From Rhizobium sp. AQ_MP (lineage in GTDB: Bacteria; Pseudomonadota; Alphaproteobacteria; Rhizobiales; Rhizobiaceae): a DNA stretch of 64,000 nt. The stretch lies in assembly GCF_014237835.1 (NCBI RefSeq), contig NZ_JACJVI010000006.1:62001-126000 (forward strand), written 5' to 3'. Positions 17,030 through 28,400 of this stretch are shown piece after piece (position 1 is the stretch's first letter; each line of letters starts with the position of its first letter). The notes beneath the pieces are model-generated. The model made no database searches and was not told the origin of the DNA. It was given only the letters and a program-made list of their open reading frames with translations. The translations under genes were made by a program, and so were the position numbers.

Positions 17030-18820
17030 ATGCATCGTTACCGCAGCCACACCTGTGCCGCTCTTCGCAAGTCCGACGTCGGATCGACCGTTCGCCTGTC
17101 GGGCTGGGTCCATCGCGTTCGCGACCATGGCGGCGTGCTCTTCATCGATCTGCGCGATCACTATGGCATCACCCAGGTCGTCGCCGATCCGGATAGCCCC
17201 GCCTTCAAGACGGCCGAAACCGTGCGCGGCGAATGGGTCATCCGCATCGACGGCCTGGTCAAGGCCCGCACGGATGACACCGTCAACAAGAACATGCCGA
17301 CCGGCGAGATCGAGCTTTACGCTCAGGAAATCGAGGTTCTCTCGGCCGCCAAGGAACTGCCGCTGCCGGTCTTCGGCGAGCCGGACTATCCGGAAGACGT
17401 GCGCCTGAAGTATCGCTTCCTCGACCTGCGCCGCGACACGCTGCACAAGAACATCGTCAAGCGCACGCAGATCATTTCCGCCATGCGCACCGGCATGGCC
17501 GAAGCCGGCTTTGCCGAATACACGACGCCGATCCTGACGGCCTCTTCGCCGGAAGGCGCGCGCGACTTCCTGGTGCCGAGCCGCATCCATGAAGGCAAGT
17601 TCTTCGCGCTGCCCCAGGCGCCGCAGCAGTACAAGCAGCTCTTGATGGTCGCCGGTTTCGACCGTTACTTCCAGATCGCGCCGTGCTTCCGCGACGAAGA
17701 CCCGCGTGCCGACCGTCTGCCGGGCGAATTCTACCAGCTCGACGTCGAAATGAGCTTCGTCACCCAGGAAGATGTCTGGGGCACGATGGAGCCGATGATG
17801 ACGAAGGTCTTCGAGCAGTTCGCCGAAGGCAAGCCGGTCACCAAGCAGTGGCCGCGCATCCCCTATGACGAGGCGATCCGCAAGTATGGCTCCGACAAGC
17901 CGGACCTGCGCAACCCGATCGTCATGCAGGCCGTTACCGACCACTTCCGCGATTCCGGCTTCAAGATCTTCGCCAACATGATCGCCTCCAACCCGAAGGT
18001 CGAAGTCTGGGCAATCCCGGCCAAGACCGGCGGCTCCCGCGCCTTCTGCGACCGCATGAACGCCTGGGCGCAGAGCGCCGGCCAGCCGGGCCTCGGCTAT
18101 ATCTTCTGGAAGGAAGAAGACGGCAAGCTCGGCGGCTCCGGCCCGCTCGCCAAGAACATTGGCGAAGAGCGCACCGAAGCGATCCGCACCCAGCTCGGCC
18201 TCGAAGCAGGCGACGCCTGCTTCTTCGTCGCCGGCGACCCGGCCAAGTTCTACAAGTTTGCCGGCGAAGCCCGCACCCGCGCCGGCGAGGAACTGAACCT
18301 CGTCGATCGCGACCGTTTCGAAATGTGCTGGATTGTCGACTTCCCGTTCTACGAATACAACGAGGACGAAAAGAAGATCGACTTCGCCCACAACCCCTTC
18401 TCGATGCCGCAGGGTGGTCTGGAAGCGCTGGAAAGCCAGGATCCCCTGTCGCTGAAGGCCTATCAGTATGACGCCGTCTGCAACGGCTTCGAAATCGCCT
18501 CGGGCTCGATCCGTAACCAGTCGCCGGAACTGATGGTCAAGGCGTTCGAGCTGGTCGGCCTGTCGAAGGACGACGTCGAGGAGCGCTTCGGCGGCATGTA
18601 TCGTGCCTTCCAGTACGGCGCCCCTCCGCATGGCGGCTGCGCCTTCGGCATCGACCGCGTGGTTATGCTGCTGGTCGGTGCGAAGAACCTGCGCGAAATC
18701 TCGCTCTTCCCGATGAACCAGCAGGCGCAGGACTTGCTGATGAACGCCCCGTCGCCGGCCACCCCGACGCAGCTGCGCGAACTCGCGCTCCGCGTCGTGC
18801 CGCAGCCGAAGAAGGACTGA
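17030..18820 (+). CDS. aspS: Aspartate--tRNA ligase
   Basis: A 596-residue class II aminoacyl-tRNA synthetase that charges tRNA-Asp. The start at 17030 ([16 protein letters not shown]) is the conserved alphaproteobacterial start; an in-frame ATG at 16946 would add 28 unrelated residues. An OB-fold anticodon-binding domain comes first ([24 protein letters not shown]), then the catalytic core with motif 2 ([13 protein letters not shown]), the bacterial GAD insertion (~300-420), and motif 3 ([13 protein letters not shown]). Rhizobial AspRS is commonly non-discriminating and also serves tRNA-Asn. A TTGACA box (16927-16932) may be part of its promoter. It ends in a strong terminator. Confidence 0.95.
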   Translation: MHRYRSHTCAALRKSDVGSTVRLSGWVHRVRDHGGVLFIDLRDHYGITQVVADPDSPAFKTAETVRGEWVIRIDGLVKARTDDTVNKNMPTGEIELYAQEIEVLSAAKELPLPVFGEPDYPEDVRLKYRFLDLRRDTLHKNIVKRTQIISAMRTGMAEAGFAEYTTPILTASSPEGARDFLVPSRIHEGKFFALPQAPQQYKQLLMVAGFDRYFQIAPCFRDEDPRADRLPGEFYQLDVEMSFVTQEDVWGTMEPMMTKVFEQFAEGKPVTKQWPRIPYDEAIRKYGSDKPDLRNPIVMQAVTDHFRDSGFKIFANMIASNPKVEVWAIPAKTGGSRAFCDRMNAWAQSAGQPGLGYIFWKEEDGKLGGSGPLAKNIGEERTEAIRTQLGLEAGDACFFVAGDPAKFYKFAGEARTRAGEELNLVDRDRFEMCWIVDFPFYEYNEDEKKIDFAHNPFSMPQGGLEALESQDPLSLKAYQYDAVCNGFEIASGSIRNQSPELMVKAFELVGLSKDDVEERFGGMYRAFQYGAPPHGGCAFGIDRVVMLLVGAKNLREISLFPMNQQAQDLLMNAPSPATPTQLRELALRVVPQPKKD

Positions 18821-18845
18821 ACGGCTCTGCATATCTGGAGTTCGC

Positions 18846-18873
18846 AAAGGCCGGGAGCGATCCCGGCCTTTTG
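18846..18873 (+). terminator. Rho-independent terminator of aspS
   Basis: An 11-bp perfect stem (AAAGGCCGGGA 18846-18856, TCCCGGCCTTT 18861-18871) with a GCGA loop runs into TTTT, 26 bases after the aspS stop. Confidence 0.9.
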
Positions 18874-19219
18874 TTCGTAAACGCTCCGGTTGTGTCTCGC
18901 TCACGATTTCGGGCAGGCGAAGTGAGACCCCGCGGTCCACTCAAGCGGCGGCAGGGGTACGAGCCGATCGGCGGCCGACCGCGACAACATCACCCGCAGA
19001 ACGGAGTTCAGTCAGTCTCAAGGCTCTGCAGGGGGCAGGCGAAGGGGTCGAAAGCGCCCGCGCGGCCGCTGTTCCAATGGGGAGGGCTCGCGGGTCGGAC
19101 ATGGTCGCCATCGACGCGCCACGTCTGCGAAAACCGGCTGAAACCGAGATATCCGAGGTGAGTCTCGCTCTCGATCGGTCGAGTCGACGTATGATTCGGA
19201 TTCGGCATTGAAAAGCCGG

Positions 19220-19244
19220 AAAAAGGGGTCGAAATCGCCTTTTT
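19220..19244 (+). terminator. Orphan terminator-like hairpin upstream of adhesin gene
   Basis: AAAAAGG (19220-19226) pairs with CCTTTTT (19238-19244) around an 11-base loop, and the stem itself supplies a U5 tail. It follows no gene, so it could end a small RNA or attenuate adhesin transcription. Confidence 0.4.
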
Positions 19245-19300
19245 CGACATTTGACTAAAACTTTCTAAATCACCGGTCTGCAAGCATTTTCTGGCCGAAG

Positions 19301-19370
19301 TTAACGCCATTTTCAATAATGGTCGCTCACGGCATAACCGGCTATGCGTTAGCGGTTAACAGACTGTTGA
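19301..19370. promoter_or_regulatory. Two relaxed CtrA-like sites in adhesin promoter region
   Basis: TTAA-N7-TTCA at 19301-19315 and TTAA-N7-TTGA at 19356-19370 each differ by one base from the alphaproteobacterial CtrA consensus TTAA-N7-TTAA. They lie 55-125 bases before the adhesin start. Chance occurrence in AT-rich DNA cannot be excluded. Confidence 0.25.
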
Positions 19371-19424
19371 TTCCCGCGCGTCGGACGCACTAACTGCGGT
19401 CACGATATTAAGGGGTTAGTCACC

Positions 19425-22400
19425 ATGTCTATTGAAGATCCGCGCCTGTCCAACATCGACAACACGTCCGCAGCTGATGATTTGTATTCGGCTATGGAAG
19501 ACCAACTCGGATTTGGACGCGATGAGGTCGACGGGGTCGAGGTGGCGCAGGCTCAGACGCCAGAAGCCGGTCGCACGGATCGCCTCCCGGCCCAGCCGCC
19601 GGTTCAGACGGCATCTGCCACCATTCCGAGTGAAGTGACGCCAAACGCACAGAACGTCGTTACGCTCCCGGCAGGTATCGAACTGGACAACCTGGAGTTC
19701 CAGGTCGACGGCGAGAACCTGGTTTTGGTCCTGGATGACGGCACCCAGATCGTTGTAGTCGGTGGTGCGGCCAACATCCCGACCTTCGTCATCGGCGATG
19801 TCGAACTTCCCCAGGTCGCTCTCTTCGCAGCACTCGAAGGCTCGAACATCAACGTCGCAGCCGGACCGGACGGCACTTTCACCGCCCAGTCGACGCCCGG
19901 CAACAGTCGCGATTTCGACGACCAGGCCATTAGCAACGGCGTCGAGCAGTTCGGCTTCAGCGCCCTGCTGGACGGAACGGATCAGGAAGATGCTGCAGTT
20001 GGCGGCGCGGCTGGCTTCATAGATGGCCGTCCGCTTTTTGGCGTGCAGGGGAATTTTTCGCTCTCCGAAACGGTGCTGGTCGACGCCAATCCCAACAACC
20101 AGACGGTCAATGGCCGGATTGTATTCTCCCAGGGAAGTGATTTCGGCACGATCCGCAGCATCGGCTTCGTTGCGGCCGCTGATGTGACGGAGGCGACGAA
20201 TGTCGCAGGCGCCAACATTGCGCTGACATCCGCCGGGGTCCCCGTGGTTATCACTGCGTCTGCCGACGGTCTGACGCTGACGGGCGCGGCCAATGGCGTG
20301 ACGATCTTCACCCTGACGGTCACCAATGTCGTGGAAGGCTTCTTCACCTTCACGCTCTCGGGTCCGGTCGACAACCCCGGAGTAGGGCAGTCGGGCATCA
20401 ATGACCTCCTGCGCCTGACCTTCAACGTTACGATCGCCGACAGAGACGGTGACACGGTGACGGGCAATTTTGCCATCGACATCGCGGATGACGCTCCGAC
20501 CGTCTCGCAGGGCGCGACCGGCACGGTCGAGGACGAAGCTCTCGTCGGCGGCAACAACGAGAACGAGGGAACCGGCCTTTCGGCTGTCGCCACCGGCTCC
20601 CTCAACGTCAACTGGGGTGCGGACAATAACAATGACGGCCTGCTGGGCGATCGCTCGGTCGCTTTCACCTCCGCCACTGTCGGCGTGACCGGCGCCTTTG
20701 GGACCGGCCTGAGCTCGATGGGTGAGGCGGTCTCGACCGTCCTGCTGGCTAACGGCACGCTGGTCGGCTACACCGGCAGCGCGGTTCCGACCGCAGCCAC
20801 CGCCGGCAACGTGGTTTTCTTCGTTACCCTGTCTGACGCGGCTTCCGGTTCCTACACCTTCACGCTCGTAAAGCCGCTGGATCATGCTGCGGGTTCGCAG
20901 GAAAATACTCTGTCGCTCACCTTCGGTTACAGGGCCACCGACAGCGATGGCGACAGCGTCACCTCCAACTTCGTGATCAATGTCGTTGACGATGCGCCCG
21001 TGCAGGGAGAGGTCGGCGCCGCCAATCCGATCTCCGAGGACGACGTTTCCAAATATCCTGCGACCGACACGACAGAGGGCGAAGATCCCTCGACGACGGG
21101 TTCGCTCGGTATCCGTTGGGGCGCGGACAACAATATCCGGGGTGAAACCGAGGGCGACGTTTTCGGTCGCACCGTCCGCTTCTTTGGTGCCGCGGTCACG
21201 TCCGGGAGCGAGGCAGCGCCAGGTCTGGCGGTTCAGGGCCAGGTCGCGTCGGGAACCTATCAAGATCCGGGCCGCCTCGGCCTGCAGATCTCGGGCGGCT
21301 CGTTCAGTTCGGCTGGCCATACGCTCAGCTTCCGGGTCATCGATCTCGCCAATGGCGGCCAGTCCATCATCGCATTCTACGAGGTGCCGGGCAAAGGCGA
21401 GCAACTCGACCGTGTCGATGTGTTCAAGATCACGCTCGATCCCACCGCGGCGAATGGCAGCTACAAGGTCGAACTGTTCCAGCCGCTCGATCATGACAAG
21501 GGCTCGGACTCCATCCGCCTGAGCTTCGGCTTCCAGGGGACGGATTCCGACGGCGACAGCGCCGCAGCTGCAACCGCCAGTGTGGTTATTGCCGACGACG
21601 CGCCGGTCCAGGGTAAGCCAGGCGAACGTCCGACCCTCAATGAAGATGACGTCTCTCAATATCCCCTGACCGACGCAACCCCGAACCGGGACGTCAGGAA
21701 GACGGACGCTGTATCGCTCGGCATTTCCTGGGGTGCCGATGACAACATTCGCGGCGAGACGAAAGGCGATGAATTTGGCCGTACGGTCAAGTTCTTCGGC
21801 ACAACGAAGTCAGAGGGCGAGGGTGAGGCGAGAATTCTCCCCGTTGGATCGCAGGTCGCAGCAGGCAGCTACGCCAACCCTGAAGCCCTTGGCCTTTCCA
21901 TTCGCGGTGGAACCTTCACGTCCGGCGGCAAGTCGCTCTATTATGTGGTCTCGGATCTCGCCAATGGCGGTCAGACGCTGACCGCCTACATCGATGGTAG
22001 CGAGCCGCGCGCCAAGGTATTCGAAATCGTTCTTGATCCGACCGCCAAGAACGGCTCCTACACGGTCGAGATCTTCCGCGAGCTCGATCACACTGTCGGC
22101 AGCGATGCGCTTCGGATTTCCTTCAAGTATCAGGGCACCGATGCCGATGGCGACAGCGCCGCAGCCGGCGAAGCCAGTGTTCGGATCCGTGACGATCAGC
22201 CGGTTCAGGGTGAGCCGGGTCGGCGGCCGAGCCTCAACGAGGACGATGTCTCCAACTATGACCTGACGGATGCAACCCCGAACCGCGACGTCAGGAAGAC
22301 GGACGCTGTATCGCTCGGCATTTCCTGGGGTGCGGATGACAACATTCGTGGCGAGACGAAGGGTGATGAATTCGGCCGCACGGTCAAGTTCTTCGCTGCC

Positions 22401-25400
22401 GGCAAACCGGAACGAAACGAAGATGCGCCGCCTGCTTTCAACGGCAATCAAGTCGCCGCCAACACCTATTACCGACCAGAGGCCGTTGGCCTCTCCATTC
22501 GCGGCGGGACCTTCACGTCCGGCGGCAAGTCGCTCTATTACGTGGTCTCGGATCTCGCCAATGGCGGTCAGACGCTGACGGCCTACATCGATGGTAGCGA
22601 GCCGCGCGCCAAGGTCTTCGAGATCGTTCTCGATCCGACCGCGAAGAACGGCTCCTATACGGTCGAGATCTTCCGCGAGCTCGATCACAGTGTCGGTAAG
22701 AACGCGCTTCAGATCTTCTTCAAGTATCAGGGTACCGATGCCGACGGCGACAGCGCCGCGGCCGGCGTAGCCAGCGTTCGGATTCGCGACGACGAGCCGG
22801 TTCAGGGCGAGGTCGGCGCAATCCCGACTCTGAGCGAAGACGACGTCTCCGCATACGAACAGACGGATGCGACGCAGCCCGATGATGTCACCAAGACGAG
22901 CCCGGTCTCGCTGGGCATCGCCTGGGGCGCGGATGACAACATTCGTGGCGAGACGAAGGGTGATGAATTCGGCCGAACGGTTCGGTTCTTCGGCACGACG
23001 ACAACGGCGGGCGAGGATAAGAAGCCTGTCACCGCCTCCGCTCAGGTGTCCGAAATCACGACGACAAACGCTGCGGCGGTTGGCCTGTCGATCGAAGGTG
23101 GCAACTTCTCGTCTGGCGGCCGTGAGCTCAGCTTCGAGGTCGTCAATCTCGCCAATGGCGGGCAGACGCTGACGGCCTATTACATGGATGTCAGCAAGGG
23201 TGAGCCGGTTCGCGTGAACGTGTTCCAGATCGTTCTCGACCCGACTTCCAAGAACGGCAGCTACACGCTGGAGATATTCCAGGAGCTTGACCACAATGTA
23301 GGCTCCGACTCGATCAAGCTTTCTTTCGCCTTCCAGGGCACCGATGCTGACGGCGACAGTGCGAAATCCGCAACCGCAGCCGTTATCATTTCTGACGATC
23401 AGCCGCTCATTGGCCAGCCTTTCCAGGGTGGTGTCGTTGAGGAGGAACAGTGGCAGGTCGCCGGCGCTGGCAACGAGGACGGTGGCAGCCTTGGTGGCCT
23501 GGACCAGGATACCCGTAACTCCGACAATGGCACGACCCATCGTGCCGAAGGTACGCTGGCCATCAGCTGGGGTGCAGATGACGCCAACAGCAATACCAAC
23601 AGCAATACCAACAGCAATAATGGCAGCCTGTTTGGAGACCGCTCGGTGCAGTTCACCGCAGCCGGGATCGATGCTCTCCGGAATCAGGCTCTGACCTCGG
23701 ACGGCGTGCTCCTGAAATACACGGTTGTGACCGTTGGTGGCCAGCCGACGCTCATCGCATACACGGGGACCGAGCCGACCGCACTGCCGGCCGACCAGAC
23801 GTCCGGCATTGCTTCCGGTATCGTCTTCACTGTGTCGCTGAGCGATGCGGCTGCAGGCAAGTATGTCTTCAACCTTTACAACACGCTGGACCACAAGGGC
23901 TCCGTCCAGGGCGAAGACACGCTGACACTGAACTTCCAGTTCACGGCAACCGATGCCGATGGCGATGTCTCTGCTCCGGCCTCGTTCGGCGTCAAGATCA
24001 TCGACGATGCGCCGACGGCGCAAGGCGCAGGCCCGCGCTACGTCGAGGAAGAGGCGCTGCCCAACGGCAACGAAGATGCCAGCCCGCTCGGCGTGGAATG
24101 GGATGGCGTCGCTGCCAACGGCACTTGGATCACGAATGCCATCGGCGCCTCGCTCAACATTGCCTGGGGCGGTGATGACGGCAACAGGAACGTCAACGGT
24201 GGCTTTACCGGCACGCAAGTCGCCGGTGACCGTTCGGTGGTCTTCGCGACCTCCAACAGCGTTGCCGCCACGCAGATTTCGGCTGCGGATGCCAGCGCAT
24301 TCCTCAAGGTCTACAGCGGCAACACGCTCGTTCCGCTTGCATCGTTGACCTCCGAAGGACAGAGCCTCGTCTACAGCCTGTCGAACAATGGTTCGGTGCT
24401 GACGGCGAAGGCTGGCGAGACCGTCGTTTTCACCGTGACCCTGTCCGATGCCAATAATGGCAGCTACAACTTCAACCTCAGCGGCGTCCTCGACCACCCG
24501 GTCAAGGGAGACAGTTCCTGGGATGAAGATGTCCTTTCCTTCAACTTCACCTTCACCGCGCGCGATGGCGATGGCGATGTCGTCCGCCAAGGCTTCCAGG
24601 TCAATGTCATCGACGATTCCCCGGTCATCGACTACACCGAGCGCGTGACGGTCGAGGATGAGGCCGTCAACAACGGCAACAACGAAAATGACGGCCTGAG
24701 CAAGTCGGCAACCGGTTCCCTCGCGATCTACTGGGGTGCCGATGACGGCAACAATGGCTCGGGTGGCAAGGGAGACCGCTCCGTCGCATTCACCAATGCG
24801 AACGTCTATGTCGCGGGTGACTATGGCGACAACCTGACGTCCCTCGGTCAGCGTGTCTATACCGCCGTCGTTGATGGTGTCCTCGTCGCCTATACGGGTG
24901 GTCAGAATGCTGCACCGGCAAGCTTCAATGCCCAGGCGCTTCCGGCGAACGTTGTCTTCTACGTCACGCTTTCTGACGCGTCTGATCGTGGCAGCTACAC
25001 ATTCAATCTGGTCAAGCCGCTGGATCATGCGGCGGGTCGTGGCGAGAATGAACTCTCGCTCACCTTCAATTTCACCGCCACGGATTCCGATGGCGACAAG
25101 GCACGCGATACCTTCACGGTGAATGTCCGCGACGACGTGGCGACCATCACGCCGCCCGCTGGCGTGGTCGAGGAAGAGCATGAAGCCGTTGTCGGCTCGG
25201 GCAATGAAGATACGACCGCAAACGGCCAGACCCCTAGCGACAACATCGATGCCGATACGAACGCTGACCCCAACGTGACGACCAATGTCGCGACGGGCGG
25301 CCTCGGAATTTCCTGGGGTGCCGACAATGCCAATGACGGAAACGGCCAGCCGGGCGATCGTTCGGTGCAGTTTGCCGATACCGTCCGCAGTGAGCTCAAG

Positions 25401-28400
25401 GCTCTTGGTCTGACATCAGATGGTGTGGGCCTCAGCTACAAGATCCTGACCATCAATGGGCAGCAGACCCTTCTCGCTTACATTGGAAACGAGCCGCATG
25501 CGCTGCCGTCGAACCCGGCACAGGCGGGTATTGTCTTCAGCGTTGCCTTGTCGGATAGCGGCAATGGCCAGTATACCTTCACGCTCTTTAACACTGTCGA
25601 TCACAAGGGTTCCGTTCAGGGCGAAGACACGCTCACGCTGAGCTTCAAATACACGGCCACGGATTCCGACGGTGACGTCACCCAGCCGGCAAGCTTCTCG
25701 GTCAAGCTGGTCGACGATGTGCCAGTCGCGGGCCCTGTGGCCACCCGCTATGTCGAGGAAGAAGTCTTCGCGAACGGCAACAAGGAGACGGAAGGCAAGG
25801 TCGAAGCCGATGCCTCCCAGGCAAATGGCGGACCAGTCACAGACCGCGTTACCGGCGCTTCGCTGAATATCAGCTGGGGCGGCGACGATGGTAACAGATA
25901 CAGCGACGGCGGTTTCAACGGTACGCAGATCGCTGGCGATCGTTCGGTGATTTTTGAGGGCCAGGTAGCCACCTTCCTCAAGGTCTACAGCGGCAGCACA
26001 GAAGTCCCGCTCGCTTCCCTGACCTCTGCAGGCCAGACCCTCTACTACTCGATCTCCGGCAATGGCACCGTGCTGACCGCGCGGGCTGGCAGTGTCGAAG
26101 GCCCCACCGTGTTCATCGTCAAGCTATCCGACCAGAACAACGGTTCTTATGATTTCGAACTGAAGGGCGTGCTGGACCATCCGGTCAAGGCATCGGGTGC
26201 CGCGAACGAAGATGTGCTGAGCCTGAACTTCACGGCAACTGCCCGTGACGGTGACGGAGACAAGATCACCACCACCTTCGCTGTCGGCGTCATCGACGAC
26301 TCGCCGATCATCACCTCTCCTGAAGTCGGCAAGGTGGAAGACGAGGCCGTCAACGGCGGCAACAACGAGAGCGACGGCCTTTTGGCCTCCGTGGTCGACC
26401 GGTCGCTCGGTATTTCCTGGGGTGCGGACAACGCGAACAATGGTTCTGGTGGCAAGGGCGATCGCGCCGTGTTCTTCACCGATGCCAATGTTCAGGTCAG
26501 CGGCGGCTACACCTCAAGCCTGACCTCGCTCGGCCAAGCCGTTCAGACCACACTGATCAATGGTGTCCTCGTCGGTTATACCGGCGCTGCTCCGGCTAGC
26601 TTCAGTGTCAATCCGGTGCCGGCGAACGTCGTCTTCTACGCTTCGCTCTCGGACACGTCGACGAACGGCTCCTACAACTTCACCCTGGTCAAGCCGCTCG
26701 ACCATGCTGCGGGCAATGGCGAGAACGAGCTGACGCTCACCTTCAACTTCACCGCCAGAGATTCCGATGGCGACACCGCCTCGTCGACCTTCCAGGTCAA
26801 GGTTGTCGACGACATCCTCACCATCGGTACGCCGGTCGGCGGCATCGTTGAAGAAGAGCAGCGGGAAGTTTCCGGACGGGGCAACGAAGACAACGAAGGT
26901 ACAGACGATCGCGACACCGCCCAGAACCCGGATGTGACGACGCATCGCACGGGCGGTTCGCTGGACATCAACTGGGGCTCCGACAAGGCGAATGATGCCA
27001 ACGGACAGCCGGGCGACCGCTCGGTCGTGTTCAGCACCGCAACGGTCGCGGTTGCCGATGCTTACGGCTCCACGATCACGTCGCTCGGCGAAGCCGTCAA
27101 GACAGCCATCCTGTCAAACGGAACACTGATCGGTTACACCGGCAATAGCGTACCGAGCTCGATCTCCAGCGACCGGGTCGTCTTCTACGCGACCGTGTCG
27201 GATGCAGATCCGAAGGGCAGCTACAGCTTCACGCTCGTCAAGCCGCTTGATCATAAGGCAGGTGAAGGCGAAAACCAGCTGACGCTTACATTCCGCTTCA
27301 CGGCGACCGACAGCGACGGCGACACGGCGGACGGCTCCTTTACCGTCAAGGTCATCGACGACATTCCGACGGTGCCGACCAGCGTCAATGCAGCCTATCG
27401 TCTCGACGACGAAGGCCAGGGCGCGATCGCGATCGGGAATCCCGGCGGTGAACCCAGCGATCCGTGGCCGTCCTACTCCGTTGTTTCGGGCGATGAAGGC
27501 ACGCTCTTCCGCGCTGGCGCCGATGGAGTCTCCTCGATCACGATCAACGGACCAGCCTTCCAGGTGGTTTACGAAAATCGCCAGGGCTTTGCCGAGACGG
27601 AAAGCGTCACCTGGGGCAGCGGTCGCGTTGCCGGCGATGGTTCGGTCATCTTTACCGCCACCAGCGCCAACTATCGTGACGGTGCTGCGGTTCTCGTGAT
27701 CCGGCCGGATGGCTCCTACAACTTCCAACTCAAGGCCCCGGTTGCGCACTCGGGAGCCGGCGAAGACGACAAGCTGTTGTCCTTCGGTTACACGGTCACG
27801 GATGGCGATGGCGATGCCAAGAGCGGCACCCTCAACATCAACGTCAACGACGATACGCCCACCGCGCCGTCGGTGGTTAACGCCGCCTGGGTGCTCGATG
27901 ACGAAGCACAGTGGGGTGTCTCCAGCCCCAACTACTTCGGCCCGAATGATGTAACCCCATCCGTGGATGAGGTTTGGGGCGGGCGCGGCACGCTGTTTTC
28001 GGCCGGTTCGGATGGCGTCAAGTCGATCACGATCGAGAAAAGCTCCTTCGATGTCATCTTCAAGAATGCCCAGGGCTTCGCAGAGGTTGTAACCGTCACC
28101 TGGGGCTCAGGCACGGTCGGCGCGAACGGAACCGTGGCCTTCAAGGCAACGAACGCCACCTACTTCCCGAATGGCGCCGCGACCCTCGTCATCCGCACGG
28201 ACGGGTCCTACGTTTTGGATCTGGACGCTCCAATCGCTCACCAGACCCCGGGAACCCGTGAAGAGGACGCCACGCTGCCGATCCGCTACACCGTCACCGA
28301 TGGTGATGGCGACGTGAAGAGCGGTACGCTCAACATCTTTGTCAACGATGATACCCCGAGGCAGGATGGTGACGCGACGACGGGTCGGACGTTGAATGAA

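Larger units (their letters stand above)
18874..19424. other. 550-base non-coding leader region before the giant adhesin gene
   Basis: No credible coding sequence was found here. The first 300 bases are GC-rich without recognised features. From about 19200 it becomes AT-rich and contains an orphan terminator-like hairpin (19220-19244), two relaxed CtrA-like half-site pairs (19301-19315, 19356-19370), and the AAGGGG ribosome-binding site of the adhesin. A long regulated leader, or an unannotated small RNA ending at 19244, are both possible. Confidence 0.5.

Noticed and set aside
17009..18940. 643-codon minus-strand frame opposite aspS
   Set aside because: Shadow of the highly conserved aspS coding sequence.
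21810..25181. 1123-codon minus-strand frame, and similar long frames (19416-21659, 29553-31013, 33036-34646) opposite the adhesin
   Set aside because: They are antisense to a convincing repeat protein with clear domains, start without ribosome-binding sites, and arise from GC-rich, repetitive codon use.
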